From assembly GCA_012840075.1 (NCBI GenBank), contig DUMC01000056.1, positions 1 to 39,014 on the forward strand: a DNA stretch of 39,014 bases, written 5' to 3'. This stretch comes from Clostridiaceae bacterium (GTDB lineage Bacteria; Bacillota; Clostridia; Acetivibrionales; DUMC01). This document shows, one piece after another, positions 28,781 through 38,260 of this stretch. Both the position numbers and the translations under genes were made by a program. Below the pieces are notes generated by a model. It was not told the DNA's origin. It did not search any database and saw only the letters and a list, made by a program, of their open reading frames with translations. Each line of letters starts with the position of its first letter. Position 1 is the stretch's first letter.

Positions 28781-29503
28781 TTGTTATTGAAAGATAAAGT
28801 AGCTGTTGTAACCGGAGCCAGCAGGGGAATAGGGAGGGTTATATCCGAAAATCTGGCCAAAAGCGGAGTAAATTTGGCGATAAACAGCAGATCGGCAGAA
28901 CAACTTGAAAAAATCAAGAAAGAATTCAAAATGTATGGCATAGAAGTTTTGCCTTGTCCTGCTGACTTAGCAGAACCTGAAGAATGTGTTGGAATAATTA
29001 AAAAGGCTGCCGGATACTTCGGAGGAATCGATATTCTTATAAACAATGCAGGAATAGCCATACCTAAGCCTTTGAGCGAAACTACAATTGATGAATGGGA
29101 TCTTCATATGAAAATTAATGCAAGGGCACCTTTTATATTGAGTCGTGAAGCATTACCATACTTAATAAAATCAGAAATGGGAACAATAATTAATATATCA
29201 TCTGTGGTTGGGCGTAAAGGGTATGTAAATCAAGGAGCATATACAGCATCTAAACATGCTCTTATGGGAATGAGCAAGGTTTTGGCACAGGAGGTTTTAA
29301 AACACAATGTGAGAGTTCATGTTATTGCCCCTGGAGGTGTTGCTACTGAAATGGTAACTAAAACAAGACCTGATCTTGATGAATCTGTGTTGATAAGCCC
29401 ACAGGAAATAGCTGATGTTGTTATGTTCCTGTTAACACACAGAGGGAACGCAGTGATTGATGAGATTAACATACGGAGATTTTCCAGTACACCGTGGCAA
29501 TGA
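28781..29503 (+). CDS. Short-chain dehydrogenase/reductase (FabG-like)
   Basis: This classical SDR of 240 residues has the NAD(P)-binding TGASRGIG motif (11-18), NNAG (88-91) and the catalytic Ser140 or Ser141, Tyr154 and Lys158 in QGAYTASKHAL. Asn-Ser-Arg after beta-2 (NSRS) suggests NADP preference; that is inference. The start is a TTG 10 nt after AGGAG. An ATG at 28771 is out of frame. It is followed 43 nt later by ung, with no functional link. The C-terminus (NAVIDEINIRRFSSTPWQ) differs from genuine FabG, so a carbonyl or sorbitol-type reductase is as likely as 3-oxoacyl-ACP reductase. Confidence 0.9.
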   Translation: MLLKDKVAVVTGASRGIGRVISENLAKSGVNLAINSRSAEQLEKIKKEFKMYGIEVLPCPADLAEPEECVGIIKKAAGYFGGIDILINNAGIAIPKPLSETTIDEWDLHMKINARAPFILSREALPYLIKSEMGTIINISSVVGRKGYVNQGAYTASKHALMGMSKVLAQEVLKHNVRVHVIAPGGVATEMVTKTRPDLDESVLISPQEIADVVMFLLTHRGNAVIDEINIRRFSSTPWQ

Positions 29504-29546
29504 TACTTTTGAATGCAGGATTGAATGGAGGATTGCCGAGGAGAAT

Positions 29547-30221
29547 ATGAATAGAATCAATAATGATTGGGACGAATTGCTGAAAGAAGAGTTTAATAAA
29601 GAATACTATAAAGAATTACAGCGGTTCCTGGAAGAGGAGTATAAAACCAAGACCATATACCCTGAAAAAGATAAAATTTTTGAAGCTTTAAAACTAACAC
29701 CTTATAGCAAAGTAAAAGTAACTATTTTAGGACAGGATCCATATCATGGAGAAAACCAAGCCCATGGTTTGGCTTTTTCCGTTCCAAGAGGGGTTCCTAT
29801 TCCTCCCTCTTTGCTCAATATTTATAGAGAACTTGCCGGTGATTTAAATTGTTATATACCTAATAACGGAAACTTGGAACCTTGGGCGAAACAAGGGGTT
29901 TTACTACTTAACACCTGCTTAACGGTTGTGGCTAATATTGCAAATTCTCACAGAAATAAAGGATGGGAAATATTTACGGACACTATAATACAATTATTAA
30001 ATAAAAAAGATTCTCCTACAGTATTTATGTTATGGGGAAATAATGCCAGGGACAAAGCAAAATTTATCACAGATAAAAAACATTTAATTCTTGAAGCTGC
30101 CCATCCAAGCCCGCTATCCGCAAGCAGGGGGTTTTTTGGTTGCAGGCACTTTTCAAAAGCAAATAAATTTTTAAGGGAAAACGGGCTTGAAGAAATAAAT
30201 TGGCAGATACCAAACATATAA
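29547..30221 (+). CDS. ung: Uracil-DNA glycosylase, family 1
   Basis: Ung removes uracil from DNA to start base excision repair. All family 1 motifs are present: GQDPYHG (62-68) with catalytic Asp64, the uracil-binding LLLNTCLTV, WGNNARDK, and the DNA-intercalating loop HPSPLSASRGFFGCRHF with the catalytic His. The start at 29547 is chosen because CGAGGAGA precedes it and the 224-residue product matches the family. A longer upstream reading overlaps the SDR gene and adds an unrelated extension. Confidence 0.97.
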   Translation: MNRINNDWDELLKEEFNKEYYKELQRFLEEEYKTKTIYPEKDKIFEALKLTPYSKVKVTILGQDPYHGENQAHGLAFSVPRGVPIPPSLLNIYRELAGDLNCYIPNNGNLEPWAKQGVLLLNTCLTVVANIANSHRNKGWEIFTDTIIQLLNKKDSPTVFMLWGNNARDKAKFITDKKHLILEAAHPSPLSASRGFFGCRHFSKANKFLRENGLEEINWQIPNI

Positions 30222-30252
30222 TCTATTAGATGGATGAATCTAAAATATATGC

Positions 30253-30780
30253 CTAAATAGGCAGCTTCATACCTGTAAAATCTGCATAACCTCTTATAGT
30301 ATCAGATAAATATAGAAGGTATTTATTTATGTCTTCATCCTGTGATAAGAGAAGGAATACTTTGTATACTTTTCTTTTAAAATATTTATCAATATCTTTC
30401 GATTTGTTATATAAAAGAATAGGGCAGATGTATTTGGCTCTGGGGTCTTCCACAATGAAAAGTTTTCCTTTCTGAGAAACATAGGGAGTCAATGGATAAA
30501 CCCTGCAAGCAAGGGGTCTGTGCTTTCTGTCACAACTGCCGTTACAAATAGCAAACTTGATATTCATGTTATGAAAAATTTCATCTCTCAGATGAAGAAA
30601 TTTTTTATTACTAAGCATTATTTCTTCTCCGGGGTAAAGCTGCATACCTGATTTACTGTCTCCGGCACAACACCTTTTATTACATAATAAACCGCAGTCA
30701 ATTTTTAATGGAGTGGACTTGTCTAAAATTTTGTATGCTTTTCTATAAAGCAGCTTTTTATTCATAACTCTTCGTTTCAT
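30253..30780 (-). CDS. YkgJ-like cysteine-cluster protein
   Basis: This small protein belongs to the YkgJ / zinc- or iron-chelating cluster family. Cysteines occur as DCGLLCNKRCC near the N-terminus and as CNGSCDRKHRPLACRVYP and KYICPI later, a metal-binding arrangement typical of the family. The length is about 175 residues. In-frame starts are ATG 30780 (chosen, after GAAAGGTGAG at slightly long spacing), ATG 30765 and TTG 30804. It converges on ung with only a 31-nt gap. Its biochemical role is not established. Confidence 0.8.
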   Translation of the reverse strand: MKRRVMNKKLLYRKAYKILDKSTPLKIDCGLLCNKRCCAGDSKSGMQLYPGEEIMLSNKKFLHLRDEIFHNMNIKFAICNGSCDRKHRPLACRVYPLTPYVSQKGKLFIVEDPRAKYICPILLYNKSKDIDKYFKRKVYKVFLLLSQDEDINKYLLYLSDTIRGYADFTGMKLPI

Positions 30781-31026
30781 ACAAAAGCATTTCTCACCTT
30801 TCAACTTAATATTAATGATTAATGTTTTGGATCATTCATCTGTAGAATACAATAGCTTTAATTAACAATTCTATATTATATTTCTTTTTTATTGTTGATG
30901 CAAATTGTATTACTTAATTTTATTGATGCAATTCCTCCAATATAGTGTATAATTTTTATATAATGTATGAATATATGTATAAGCAAATGTAGCACGGATA
31001 TCCACTACATGAACGGGGGTGTTACT

Positions 31027-31656
31027 TTGGAGAAGATAATTGATCTAACCCAAATAATAGAAAATGATATGCCCGTTTATCCCGGAGATATAAGGACAAA
31101 CCTTTTTCGCACCAAATATCTGGATGTAAACGGTTATAATGATCACAGGCTTGAAATCAGCATGCATGCCGGTACTCATATAGATTCACCCATGCATTTA
31201 ATAGACAGCAAAGAATATATATATGAAGCTCCGCTGGGGTTCTTTATTGCTCGGGGGTGTATTCTGGATGTTCGGAATCAACCGGTTATTGAAATGAAAA
31301 AGGAATATGAAGAGCTGGTAGAAGATAATAGCATTGTATTGCTTCATACCGGATATGATAAGTTTTATGGAACTGAAAAATATTACCACGAGCATCCTGT
31401 GGTAGATTTGAGTCTATGTAAGTTTCTTTTGAGCAAAAAAGTAAAAATGCTTGGCATAGATATGCCATCTCCTGATAGATTTCCTTTTGAGGTTCATAAA
31501 TTTCTTTTTAAAAACAGGATATTCATACTTGAAAATTTAACGAACCTTGATAGACTTATAGGAGTTAAGGAATTTGAGATTATAGCTTTTCCCGTTAAAA
31601 TAAAAGCAGATAGTTCTATGACTAGGGCTGTTGCCAGAATATCTTTAAAATCTTGA
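31027..31656 (+). CDS. Cyclase-family metal-dependent hydrolase (kynurenine formamidase-like)
   Basis: The signature HAGTHIDSPMH (47-57), the HxGTHxDxPxH metal site of the cyclase/KynB family, is intact. The N-terminal IDLTQIIENDMPVYPGD is also typical. Members hydrolyse N-formylkynurenine, isatin or other cyclic amides. No tryptophan catabolism genes are nearby, so the substrate is unknown. The TTG start at 31027, 5 nt after GGGGGTG, gives 209 residues, the usual length. An upstream ATG at 30967 would add 20 Cys-containing residues without a ribosome site. The gene stands alone. Confidence 0.88.
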   Translation: MEKIIDLTQIIENDMPVYPGDIRTNLFRTKYLDVNGYNDHRLEISMHAGTHIDSPMHLIDSKEYIYEAPLGFFIARGCILDVRNQPVIEMKKEYEELVEDNSIVLLHTGYDKFYGTEKYYHEHPVVDLSLCKFLLSKKVKMLGIDMPSPDRFPFEVHKFLFKNRIFILENLTNLDRLIGVKEFEIIAFPVKIKADSSMTRAVARISLKS

Positions 31657-31710
31657 AAGTCTTGTTATTCCGAAGTTAGGATTTGACAAAAATAATCTTC
31701 TTTTTTCTAC

Positions 31711-31738
31711 TTGACAAATAAATAATGCGTTATATAAT
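31711..31738 (+). promoter_or_regulatory. Promoter of the csoR-copA operon
   Basis: TTGACA (31711-31716) and TATAAT (31733-31738) are both perfect, with a 16-nt spacing. Transcription should begin near 31745, just before the CsoR-like operator. Confidence 0.8.
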
Positions 31739-31750
31739 TATAATTAAAAA

Positions 31751-31776
31751 TACCCCACCCGTTATAGGGTGGGATA
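31751..31776 (+). promoter_or_regulatory. Probable CsoR operator
   Basis: TACCCCACCC (31751-31760) and GGGTGGGATA (31767-31776) form a GC-rich imperfect dyad around GTTATA, standing out in very AT-rich sequence. It resembles the CCCACCCC/GGGGTGGG dyad of the M. tuberculosis CsoR operator as I recall it. It lies immediately downstream of the expected transcription start of csoR-copA, so bound apo-CsoR would block transcription and copper would release it. As RNA it could also form a 7-bp hairpin. The remainder of the leader to 32055 is AT-rich without other features. Confidence 0.75.
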
Positions 31777-32055
31777 GATATCATTACAGTAATTAACTAA
31801 TTATAAATAAGCTAAAAACATGAGAGAAGATAATAACAAGTTTTTTGGGTAAAATATTGAATAAATTGTTAGATAAGTTATTGAAACCAAGCTTAGGTTT
31901 ATTTTATTTAAATAATTAAACTATTTTTTGATTACTGGGTTTGGATTGATTACTTAAATCTAGATCGATTGCTGAGTTAATAATTGAATTATTAATTTTA
32001 ATATTTACATTATTAATTGAACAAAATGATTAATTATAAGAATGGAGGGGGTTCC

Positions 32056-32322
32056 ATGAAATACCCTGATAAAAAGGAAGCACTTAATCTTCTAAAAACT
32101 TCCAAAGGCCAGCTTGAAGGCATAATAAAGATGATTGAAGATGATAGGTATTGTGTTGATATATCAAAGCAAATACTTTCAGTACAAGGATTATTGAGAA
32201 AAGCAAACTTATTAATTATTGACCAACATATAAGGCATTGCGTAAAGCAAGCCATTAGAGAGGGAAACGGTGATGAAAAAGTAGATGAGATTATCGAACT
32301 CATAAGTAGTTATGCAAAGTAA
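32056..32322 (+). CDS. csoR: Copper-sensing transcriptional repressor CsoR
   Basis: This 88-residue all-helical DUF156-family repressor has the Cu(I)-binding triad Cys33, His58 and Cys62 (DRYCVDI and DQHIRHCVKQ), with the x-H-x4-C spacing of true CsoR rather than RcnR or FrmR. Apo-CsoR binds the operator; Cu(I) binding releases it. The ATG at 32056 follows a strong GGAGGGGG and matches the family length. An upstream ATG at 32017 would add 13 unlikely residues. It is the first gene of a copper operon with copA, 149 nt away. Confidence 0.95.
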   Translation: MKYPDKKEALNLLKTSKGQLEGIIKMIEDDRYCVDISKQILSVQGLLRKANLLIIDQHIRHCVKQAIREGNGDEKVDEIIELISSYAK

Positions 32323-32471
32323 AATAATTCAAGAAACACAATCGTTTGGAATAAGAAGCTCCGCAGCGGCTCAACTTGTGCTCTTTTCCAAATTCTTTTT
32401 AGTAAAAATTCTTTTCCAACTACTTTATAAAAAATTGAATACATCTCAAAGCCTATGAAAGTGGTGATAAC

Positions 32472-35078
32472 ATGAATAATGAAATTACAGCAAAAAAAGC
32501 CAGTGAAAGAAATGTTGCAAAAAATATTACTAAGGATAAAATGACTAATAATGAACATGAAAAGGTAAAAACCTCAAGTGATAGTTTTATAAAAAAAGAA
32601 ACATTGATCATAACAGGGATGACTTGTTCATCATGTGCCAGGGCAATTGAGAGAAATGTAAACAAACTTGATGGTGTAATTTCGGCTAATGTCAACCTGG
32701 CCACAGAAAAACTTAATATTGAATTTGATGAAACTATAGTAGACATTCAGAAGGCAAAGGATGTCATAATAAAATCAGGATATGGAGTACAAGAGGAAAA
32801 TATCGAAACTACGCGTGAGATTATCATTCCTATTTCGGGAATGACTTGTGCAGCTTGCGCAAGAGCGGTTGAAAGAGCAATAAAAAAACTTCCGGGTATT
32901 AAAGAAGTAAGTGTGAATTTAGCTACGGAAAAAGCAAAAGTAGTGTATGATACTACGAGTACAAGGATTTCTGCAATTAAAGATGCCATATCAAAAGCCG
33001 GCTATAAAGCTCTGGAAATTGAAGCTGGAAAACAGGCTGATCATGAAAGGGAACGCAGGGAAAAGGAAACAAGAATATTACGGACAAAATTTTTATTTTC
33101 TCTTATTTTTACCGTACCGCTTTTCTATATATCAATGGGTCATATGCTAGGGTTTCCATTACCGGAATTTTTAATACCCGAGATGCATCCTGTTAATTTT
33201 TCCATAACTCAGTTAGTACTAACCATACCTGTAATTATTGCAGGTTACAAATTCTATACTGTTGGATTCGGCAGGCTGGTAAGAGGCGAACCGAATATGG
33301 ATTCGTTAATAGCGATAGGTACTAGCGCAGCTTTTATATATGGTATTTACGCTATTATTCAAATTTTGAACGGGAATACCGATTATGTAATGAATCTGTA
33401 TTTTGAATCTGCAGGAGTTATTGTAACCCTGATATTACTGGGTAAATACCTGGAGAACATTGCAAAAGGAAAGACTTCAGAAGCCATCAAAAAATTGATG
33501 GGGCTTACACCGAAGACTGCAACTGTAATTCATGACGGAAAAGAAATGACAATACCAATTGATGAAGTAGAAGTAGGGGATATAATAATAGTAAAACCCG
33601 GTGAAAAGATCCCCGTGGACGGTGTGGTCATAGAGGGGTTGACATCAGTGGATGAATCAATGCTTACCGGTGAAAGCATACCTGTAGAAAAAGGACCTGG
33701 GAGCAAAGTGGTCGGAGCAAGTATTAATAAAAACGGAATTATAAAGTTTAAAGCAACAAAAGTAGGAAAAGATACCGTGCTTGCACAGATTATAAAGCTT
33801 GTGGAAGATGCCCAGGCTTCCAAAGCACCTATCGCAAAGTTGGCAGATATTATTTCAGGATATTTTGTACCGACAGTCATAGCCATTGCAGTCATAGCAG
33901 GTGCTGCTTGGTATTTTTCAGGACAATCTGCAGTCTTTTCTTTGACGATATTCATTTCGGTTCTGGTTATAGCTTGTCCTTGTGCTCTTGGACTGGCTAC
34001 TCCAACTGCAATTATGGTAGGTACCGGAAAAGGTGCGGAGTACGGTGTCCTGATAAAGAGCGGAGAGGCACTTGAAACTGCGCATAAGATTAATACGATT
34101 GTTTTTGACAAAACAGGAACTATTACTGAAGGAAAACCTGAGGTGACAGATATAGTATTGGTTAATGAACAGTACTATGAAGAAAATACTACAGGATCAT
34201 ATAACGAGGATGAATTACTACGACTGGCTGCTTCTGCAGAAAAAGGTTCGGAGCACCCTTTAGGTGAAGCTATTGTAAATAAAGCGAAAGAAAGAAATAT
34301 AGAATTATTGGATGTTGATAGCTTTCAAGCTATACCTGGCCATGGTATAGAAGCTATTATAGAAGGTAAAAATATTCTCTTAGGAAATAAGAAGTTAATG
34401 GATGACAGAAATATAGAAATAATCCTGCAAAAAGAGTCCGATAGATTGGCGGAGGAAGGCAAAACACCAATGTATGTGGCTGTTGACAATAAACTTGTTG
34501 GAATCATAGCAGTGGCAGACGTGATGAAGTCAAGCAGCAAAAGAGCAATAGAAATGCTGCATAATATGGGTATCGAAGTAGTTATGATTACCGGTGATAA
34601 CAGAAGAACTGCTGAAGCTATCGCAAGCCAGGCGGGGATAGACAGGGTACTGGCGGAAGTACTTCCGCAGGATAAGGCTAACGAAGTAAAAAAACTCCAA
34701 GCTGAAGGCAAAAAAGTAGCCATGGTAGGGGATGGTATTAACGACGCTCCTGCTCTTGCCCAAGCTGATGTTGGTATAGCCATCGGATCAGGAACAGATG
34801 TAGCTATGGAATCGGCTGATATAGTATTAATGAGAAGTGATCTCATGGATGTAACTACTGCCATACACTTAAGCAAACGTACTATAAGGAATATCAAGGA
34901 AAATCTGTTTTGGGCTTTTGCGTATAATACAGCCGGTATACCAATAGCTGCAGGCTTACTTTTCCTGTTGGGCGGTCCTTTGCTAAATCCCATGATTGCT
35001 GCCGGAGCTATGGCTTTAAGTTCAGTGTCGGTACTGACAAATGCACTGAGACTTAAGAGGTTTGAGCCGGTTCATTAG
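32472..35078 (+). CDS. copA: Copper-exporting P1B-type ATPase
   Basis: CopA pumps Cu(I) out of the cytoplasm. A Lys/Asn-rich N-terminal extension (1-45) precedes two heavy-metal-associated domains with [10 protein letters not shown] (Cys52, Cys55) and [10 protein letters not shown] (Cys126, Cys129). The membrane copper site is CPC (502-504) in [13 protein letters not shown]. The phosphorylation motif is DKTGT (Asp546), followed by SEHPLGEAI of the nucleotide domain and [11 protein letters not shown] near 753. Eight membrane helices are expected. The 868-residue length is slightly above average because of the N-terminal extension. The ATG follows GTGGTGA. No copZ chaperone gene lies between csoR and copA. 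Confidence 0.96.
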   Translation: MNNEITAKKASERNVAKNITKDKMTNNEHEKVKTSSDSFIKKETLIITGMTCSSCARAIERNVNKLDGVISANVNLATEKLNIEFDETIVDIQKAKDVIIKSGYGVQEENIETTREIIIPISGMTCAACARAVERAIKKLPGIKEVSVNLATEKAKVVYDTTSTRISAIKDAISKAGYKALEIEAGKQADHERERREKETRILRTKFLFSLIFTVPLFYISMGHMLGFPLPEFLIPEMHPVNFSITQLVLTIPVIIAGYKFYTVGFGRLVRGEPNMDSLIAIGTSAAFIYGIYAIIQILNGNTDYVMNLYFESAGVIVTLILLGKYLENIAKGKTSEAIKKLMGLTPKTATVIHDGKEMTIPIDEVEVGDIIIVKPGEKIPVDGVVIEGLTSVDESMLTGESIPVEKGPGSKVVGASINKNGIIKFKATKVGKDTVLAQIIKLVEDAQASKAPIAKLADIISGYFVPTVIAIAVIAGAAWYFSGQSAVFSLTIFISVLVIACPCALGLATPTAIMVGTGKGAEYGVLIKSGEALETAHKINTIVFDKTGTITEGKPEVTDIVLVNEQYYEENTTGSYNEDELLRLAASAEKGSEHPLGEAIVNKAKERNIELLDVDSFQAIPGHGIEAIIEGKNILLGNKKLMDDRNIEIILQKESDRLAEEGKTPMYVAVDNKLVGIIAVADVMKSSSKRAIEMLHNMGIEVVMITGDNRRTAEAIASQAGIDRVLAEVLPQDKANEVKKLQAEGKKVAMVGDGINDAPALAQADVGIAIGSGTDVAMESADIVLMRSDLMDVTTAIHLSKRTIRNIKENLFWAFAYNTAGIPIAAGLLFLLGGPLLNPMIAAGAMALSSVSVLTNALRLKRFEPVH

Positions 35079-35126
35079 CGGTATGTTACTTCATTAACAG
35101 ACGTTACAAAGAGAAGATGAGCCTAT

Positions 35127-36539
35127 ATGGATGAAAAGTATATCAACTTTGATGAGAAGCGAATGTTTATTTTTAGTGAGCTTGTAAAGAGATATTGGAA
35201 TGGAGAATTAAAAACTGAAAATGATTTGAATAAACTAGTAGTAGATATAAAAGAAAAATACGGATTCGGTGATTCACAAATACCTTTTATTCGAAATCAT
35301 ATAAGAATTGCCATGGGATTAGATCCCAAGGGGAATACTGAATTCAACCAAGAACTAAACCAGGTTAAACAATTAAAAAAAGTGCAACGACCTGTAATTG
35401 TCAAAGTTGAAGGTCCTTGTGAGCAATGTGAAGAAGCTAAGTGTGAATGCGTGCATATTGAGAAGTATGAAACTCACATGTATAAAAGAGAAAAAAGTGA
35501 CAGCAGGAATTTTTACAAAGGTCCTTTTATTGAGAAAGAAAAATGCATTAGCTGCGGAGAATGTGTTACAAGATGTGATTTCGGAGCACTGGCTGATAAG
35601 ATAGAGTTTATTCCTCTCGTTGATTTGTTAAAAAACAAAGAAGTTCCTGTTTATGCTACAGTAGCACCTGCTATAGTAGGCCAGTTTGGGGAAAAAGTCA
35701 GTATGGGGAAATTGAGAACTGCATTAAAACTCATGGGTTTCAAAGATATGATTGAAGTAGCTTTATTTGCCGATATTTTGACCATAAGAGAAGCCTTTGA
35801 ATTTAATCATCTTGTAAAAAATGAAGAGGACTTTTTCCTTACAAGCTGCTGTTGCCCCATATGGTTCAACATGATAAAGAAAAGCTATCCGGATATATAT
35901 GGGCATCTTTCACCATCAGTATCCCCTATGATTGCTTCAGGTAGGATTTTAAAAAAGTTATATAAAAACGCAAAAGTAATATTTATAGGTCCGTGTATAG
36001 CTAAAAAAGCCGAGAGCAAAGAAAAGGATCTGGCAGATGCGATAGATTTTGTGTTAAATTTCAGAGAACTTGAAGAAATATTTAAATCCCTTAAAATAAA
36101 TTTGGAAGAACTTCCGGAAGACGACAAAGATCAGGCTTCTTTAGGAGGACGGCTTTATGCTAGAACCGGAGGTGTCAGTTTTTCGGTAAAAACTGTTGTT
36201 AACAGGCTGGAACCAAAAAGAGTAATAAAGCTTAAGGCAAAAAAAGTTGACGGCGTAAATGAATGTAAAAAAATATTAGATGATTTGCGAAGCCATAAAA
36301 AGGTAGACGCCAACTTTATCGAAGGGATGGGATGCAAAGGTGGATGTGTAGGAGGTCCTCGGACCAATATTGATGTAGACAAAGCAACTAAGTTTGTAAA
36401 TGATTACGGAGAAGATTCTTTTATATTGACTCCTTTTGACAATCTAAATGTTAGGAAAATACTCGACCACCTAGGTGTGGTTTCTTTAGAGGGTGTAATT
36501 GAAAACGAAGAATTAATTAAAATGCTGTCCAGAGAATAA
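35127..36539 (+). CDS. [FeFe]-hydrogenase-like protein, group-D type
   Basis: The 470-residue protein carries the three H-cluster loops of [FeFe] hydrogenases. L1 is TSCCCPIW (239-246), L2 GPCIAKK (288-294) and L3 EGMGCKGGCVGG (399-410). Before these is a ferredoxin-type motif at Cys140, 143, 146 and 150 (CISCGECVTRC). Another Cys group, Cys98, 101, 106 and 108 (CEQCEEAKCEC), may hold a second cluster. TSCCC in L1 and the short N-terminus are typical of the poorly characterised group D in Clostridia, not of classical HydA. No partner subunits or HydEFG maturases are nearby. It lies 48 nt after copA and may be cotranscribed. Whether it makes or senses H2 is unknown. Confidence 0.88.
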   Translation: MDEKYINFDEKRMFIFSELVKRYWNGELKTENDLNKLVVDIKEKYGFGDSQIPFIRNHIRIAMGLDPKGNTEFNQELNQVKQLKKVQRPVIVKVEGPCEQCEEAKCECVHIEKYETHMYKREKSDSRNFYKGPFIEKEKCISCGECVTRCDFGALADKIEFIPLVDLLKNKEVPVYATVAPAIVGQFGEKVSMGKLRTALKLMGFKDMIEVALFADILTIREAFEFNHLVKNEEDFFLTSCCCPIWFNMIKKSYPDIYGHLSPSVSPMIASGRILKKLYKNAKVIFIGPCIAKKAESKEKDLADAIDFVLNFRELEEIFKSLKINLEELPEDDKDQASLGGRLYARTGGVSFSVKTVVNRLEPKRVIKLKAKKVDGVNECKKILDDLRSHKKVDANFIEGMGCKGGCVGGPRTNIDVDKATKFVNDYGEDSFILTPFDNLNVRKILDHLGVVSLEGVIENEELIKMLSRE

Positions 36540-36562
36540 AAAGAACATATAGTATTAAAATG

Positions 36563-36600
36563 AATTCCCCCACTTGCTTTATGAAAAGTGGGGGAATTTT
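36563..36600. terminator. Bidirectional terminator between convergent genes
   Basis: AATTCCCCCACTT (36563-36575) pairs perfectly with AAGTGGGGGAATT (36586-36598) around a 10-nt loop. TTTTGC follows on the plus strand, and A/T-rich sequence on the minus strand. It can end both the copA/hydrogenase-like unit and mtaB. Confidence 0.85.
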
Positions 36601-36610
36601 GCATACTTAT

Positions 36611-38002
36611 CTAACGGGCTGAGAGATCATATTTTTCAGGATTAATTTTTCCTGATATATCTCTATCTAACATTTCTGCTATGAAAGCTTCTTCATCATC
36701 CAGCACATTTTCAATTTGTTTTTCCATGATGTCAAGCCAAGAAATTTCTTTTTCGTTAACTATTAAATTCTTTGAATTAATTGCATTACGTAAAGTTTGA
36801 ATAGCTGCTAATCCTGCTGCTTTTGAACGTTTAAAAGGAGTATCTTCTTTAATAATTTCTTTTGAGATGTTAATTACTACATCCGGCCTCAGAACATAAG
36901 CTTGAGGGTCATATTTGCTGTCGGATTCGCAGAGAAGATCTCTTAACAGGAGTGCATTTTGCCTTCCGCTTTCTGTTGCAGTGTTCATAAGGCGGCAATC
37001 ATAAATCAACTGTTCCATTGAAACAGTGGGAGCCATTCCTCCGAGAAGCTTTATATTCTGAACGGATTCATTGCTCCACAGGTCTGCTACGCAAGCAGCA
37101 ATATTTCCTACAGGACTTAGGTGGGCACATGCACTGGATTTTCCTTCCATGGATATAGGTATACCTGTTATTGCCTTTACATATACACCTTCATAGCCAC
37201 AATCTTTATGAGGACCTTTAGCACCTTCTTCAATTGCGACAAGACTTCGTACTGCTGAAATTACTCTGACTACGGCAGAAAACACTTTAGGAATGAAGCC
37301 CCTGTCAGCAAGTACCATTGCAGTATTAGCAAAACCGCAAGCAGTATCACCTGCAGGAATTGTTCCTGTTTCATCAGCAATCATTTTGATTTCTCTCCAA
37401 AGTTTTGACATATCCCTGGCACCAAGGATTCCAAGAGCAAAAAGTGATTTGTCAATTTCACAGAACATTATTGCTTCATCATGTAAATCTTTACCACCAA
37501 TTGATTCGATGGATAATAAATCAGCTCCTGCTTTAGCACAACCTCTAAATGTTTCCATGATAGCGTCCCAATGGCTTCCGTGCCACATATGGGGAGATTG
37601 TTTATCTTCCCTTATATCGACAGGTGTTATCCTAAGAACGCTTTTTAGACCATGTTTAATTTCATATTCATACATAATATCTCTAACTACTTTTGCAATT
37701 TCAATTCCCCATTCAGGATTATATGTGGTAGGAGGCATTAGTTCTACTTCAACGACAATGCCGGAAGCAAATAGTTCTTTAGCTCGCTTACAAGCATCTT
37801 CTACTATTCCTTTATATTCTTTAATAACTTCGGGCATGGAATCTTTGGTAATCAGCATAGTTGGTAGTGTAAAATTAAGCTCAGGATATACTAAGCCTCC
37901 TCCTATTACCATTCCGTTTTTCAATGCAACAGGTGTTCTAGCTGAACCAAAAACAAACTCATTGAGGTTTTCATAAGATAATTGCTTAAATTGGTCTGCC
38001 AT
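36611..38002 (-). CDS. mtaB: Methanol:corrinoid methyltransferase MtaB
   Basis: MtaB transfers the methyl group of methanol to the cobalt of a corrinoid protein (MtaC). The 463-residue length matches the family. The zinc ligands known from M. barkeri MtaB are present: Glu166 in LSIESIGG, Cys222 in GDTACGF and Cys268 in GPHKDCGYEG. The ATG at 38002 is chosen because AAAGGTGG lies 8 nt upstream; the longer GTG-start form overlaps that site. No mtaC, mtaA, corrinoid activator or acetyl-CoA pathway gene is in the window. The gene just upstream is a transposase, so it is isolated. A relative acting on another methyl donor is possible, but the sequence reads as MtaB throughout. Confidence 0.92.
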   Translation of the reverse strand: MADQFKQLSYENLNEFVFGSARTPVALKNGMVIGGGLVYPELNFTLPTMLITKDSMPEVIKEYKGIVEDACKRAKELFASGIVVEVELMPPTTYNPEWGIEIAKVVRDIMYEYEIKHGLKSVLRITPVDIREDKQSPHMWHGSHWDAIMETFRGCAKAGADLLSIESIGGKDLHDEAIMFCEIDKSLFALGILGARDMSKLWREIKMIADETGTIPAGDTACGFANTAMVLADRGFIPKVFSAVVRVISAVRSLVAIEEGAKGPHKDCGYEGVYVKAITGIPISMEGKSSACAHLSPVGNIAACVADLWSNESVQNIKLLGGMAPTVSMEQLIYDCRLMNTATESGRQNALLLRDLLCESDSKYDPQAYVLRPDVVINISKEIIKEDTPFKRSKAAGLAAIQTLRNAINSKNLIVNEKEISWLDIMEKQIENVLDDEEAFIAEMLDRDISGKINPEKYDLSAR

Positions 38003-38179
38003 AAGAGATTCCACCTTTCATAGAGTTTATTTAATTATAAAAAAATTTAATTAATTTATATTGAACTATCTTGAAAAATTTTGTACTTGCTAATGAATTT
38101 TATAATATATATTTCTTCATATTTTTGAAGTACACCTTATGTTGATCTTAGAGTAAAATTATAGTTGGCAATATAAAAA

Positions 38180-38203
38180 GGGTCTACCCTTAAAGATAGA
38201 CCC
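38180..38203. repeat. Inverted repeat at the probable left end of the IS element
   Basis: GGGTCTA (38180-38186) and TAGACCC (38197-38203) form a dyad 58 nt before the transposase start. It may be part of the left terminal region of the ISLre2 element. The right end lies outside the window, so the true terminal repeats and target duplication cannot be checked here. Confidence 0.4.
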
Positions 38204-38260
38204 CAACATGATCATCCTGTATAATATTATTTGAGAGAATAATAAAAAAGGATGGTAGCC

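Noticed and set aside
32323-32471. A copZ chaperone gene between csoR and copA
   Set aside because: The 149-nt gap has no frame with a metal-binding CxxC motif.
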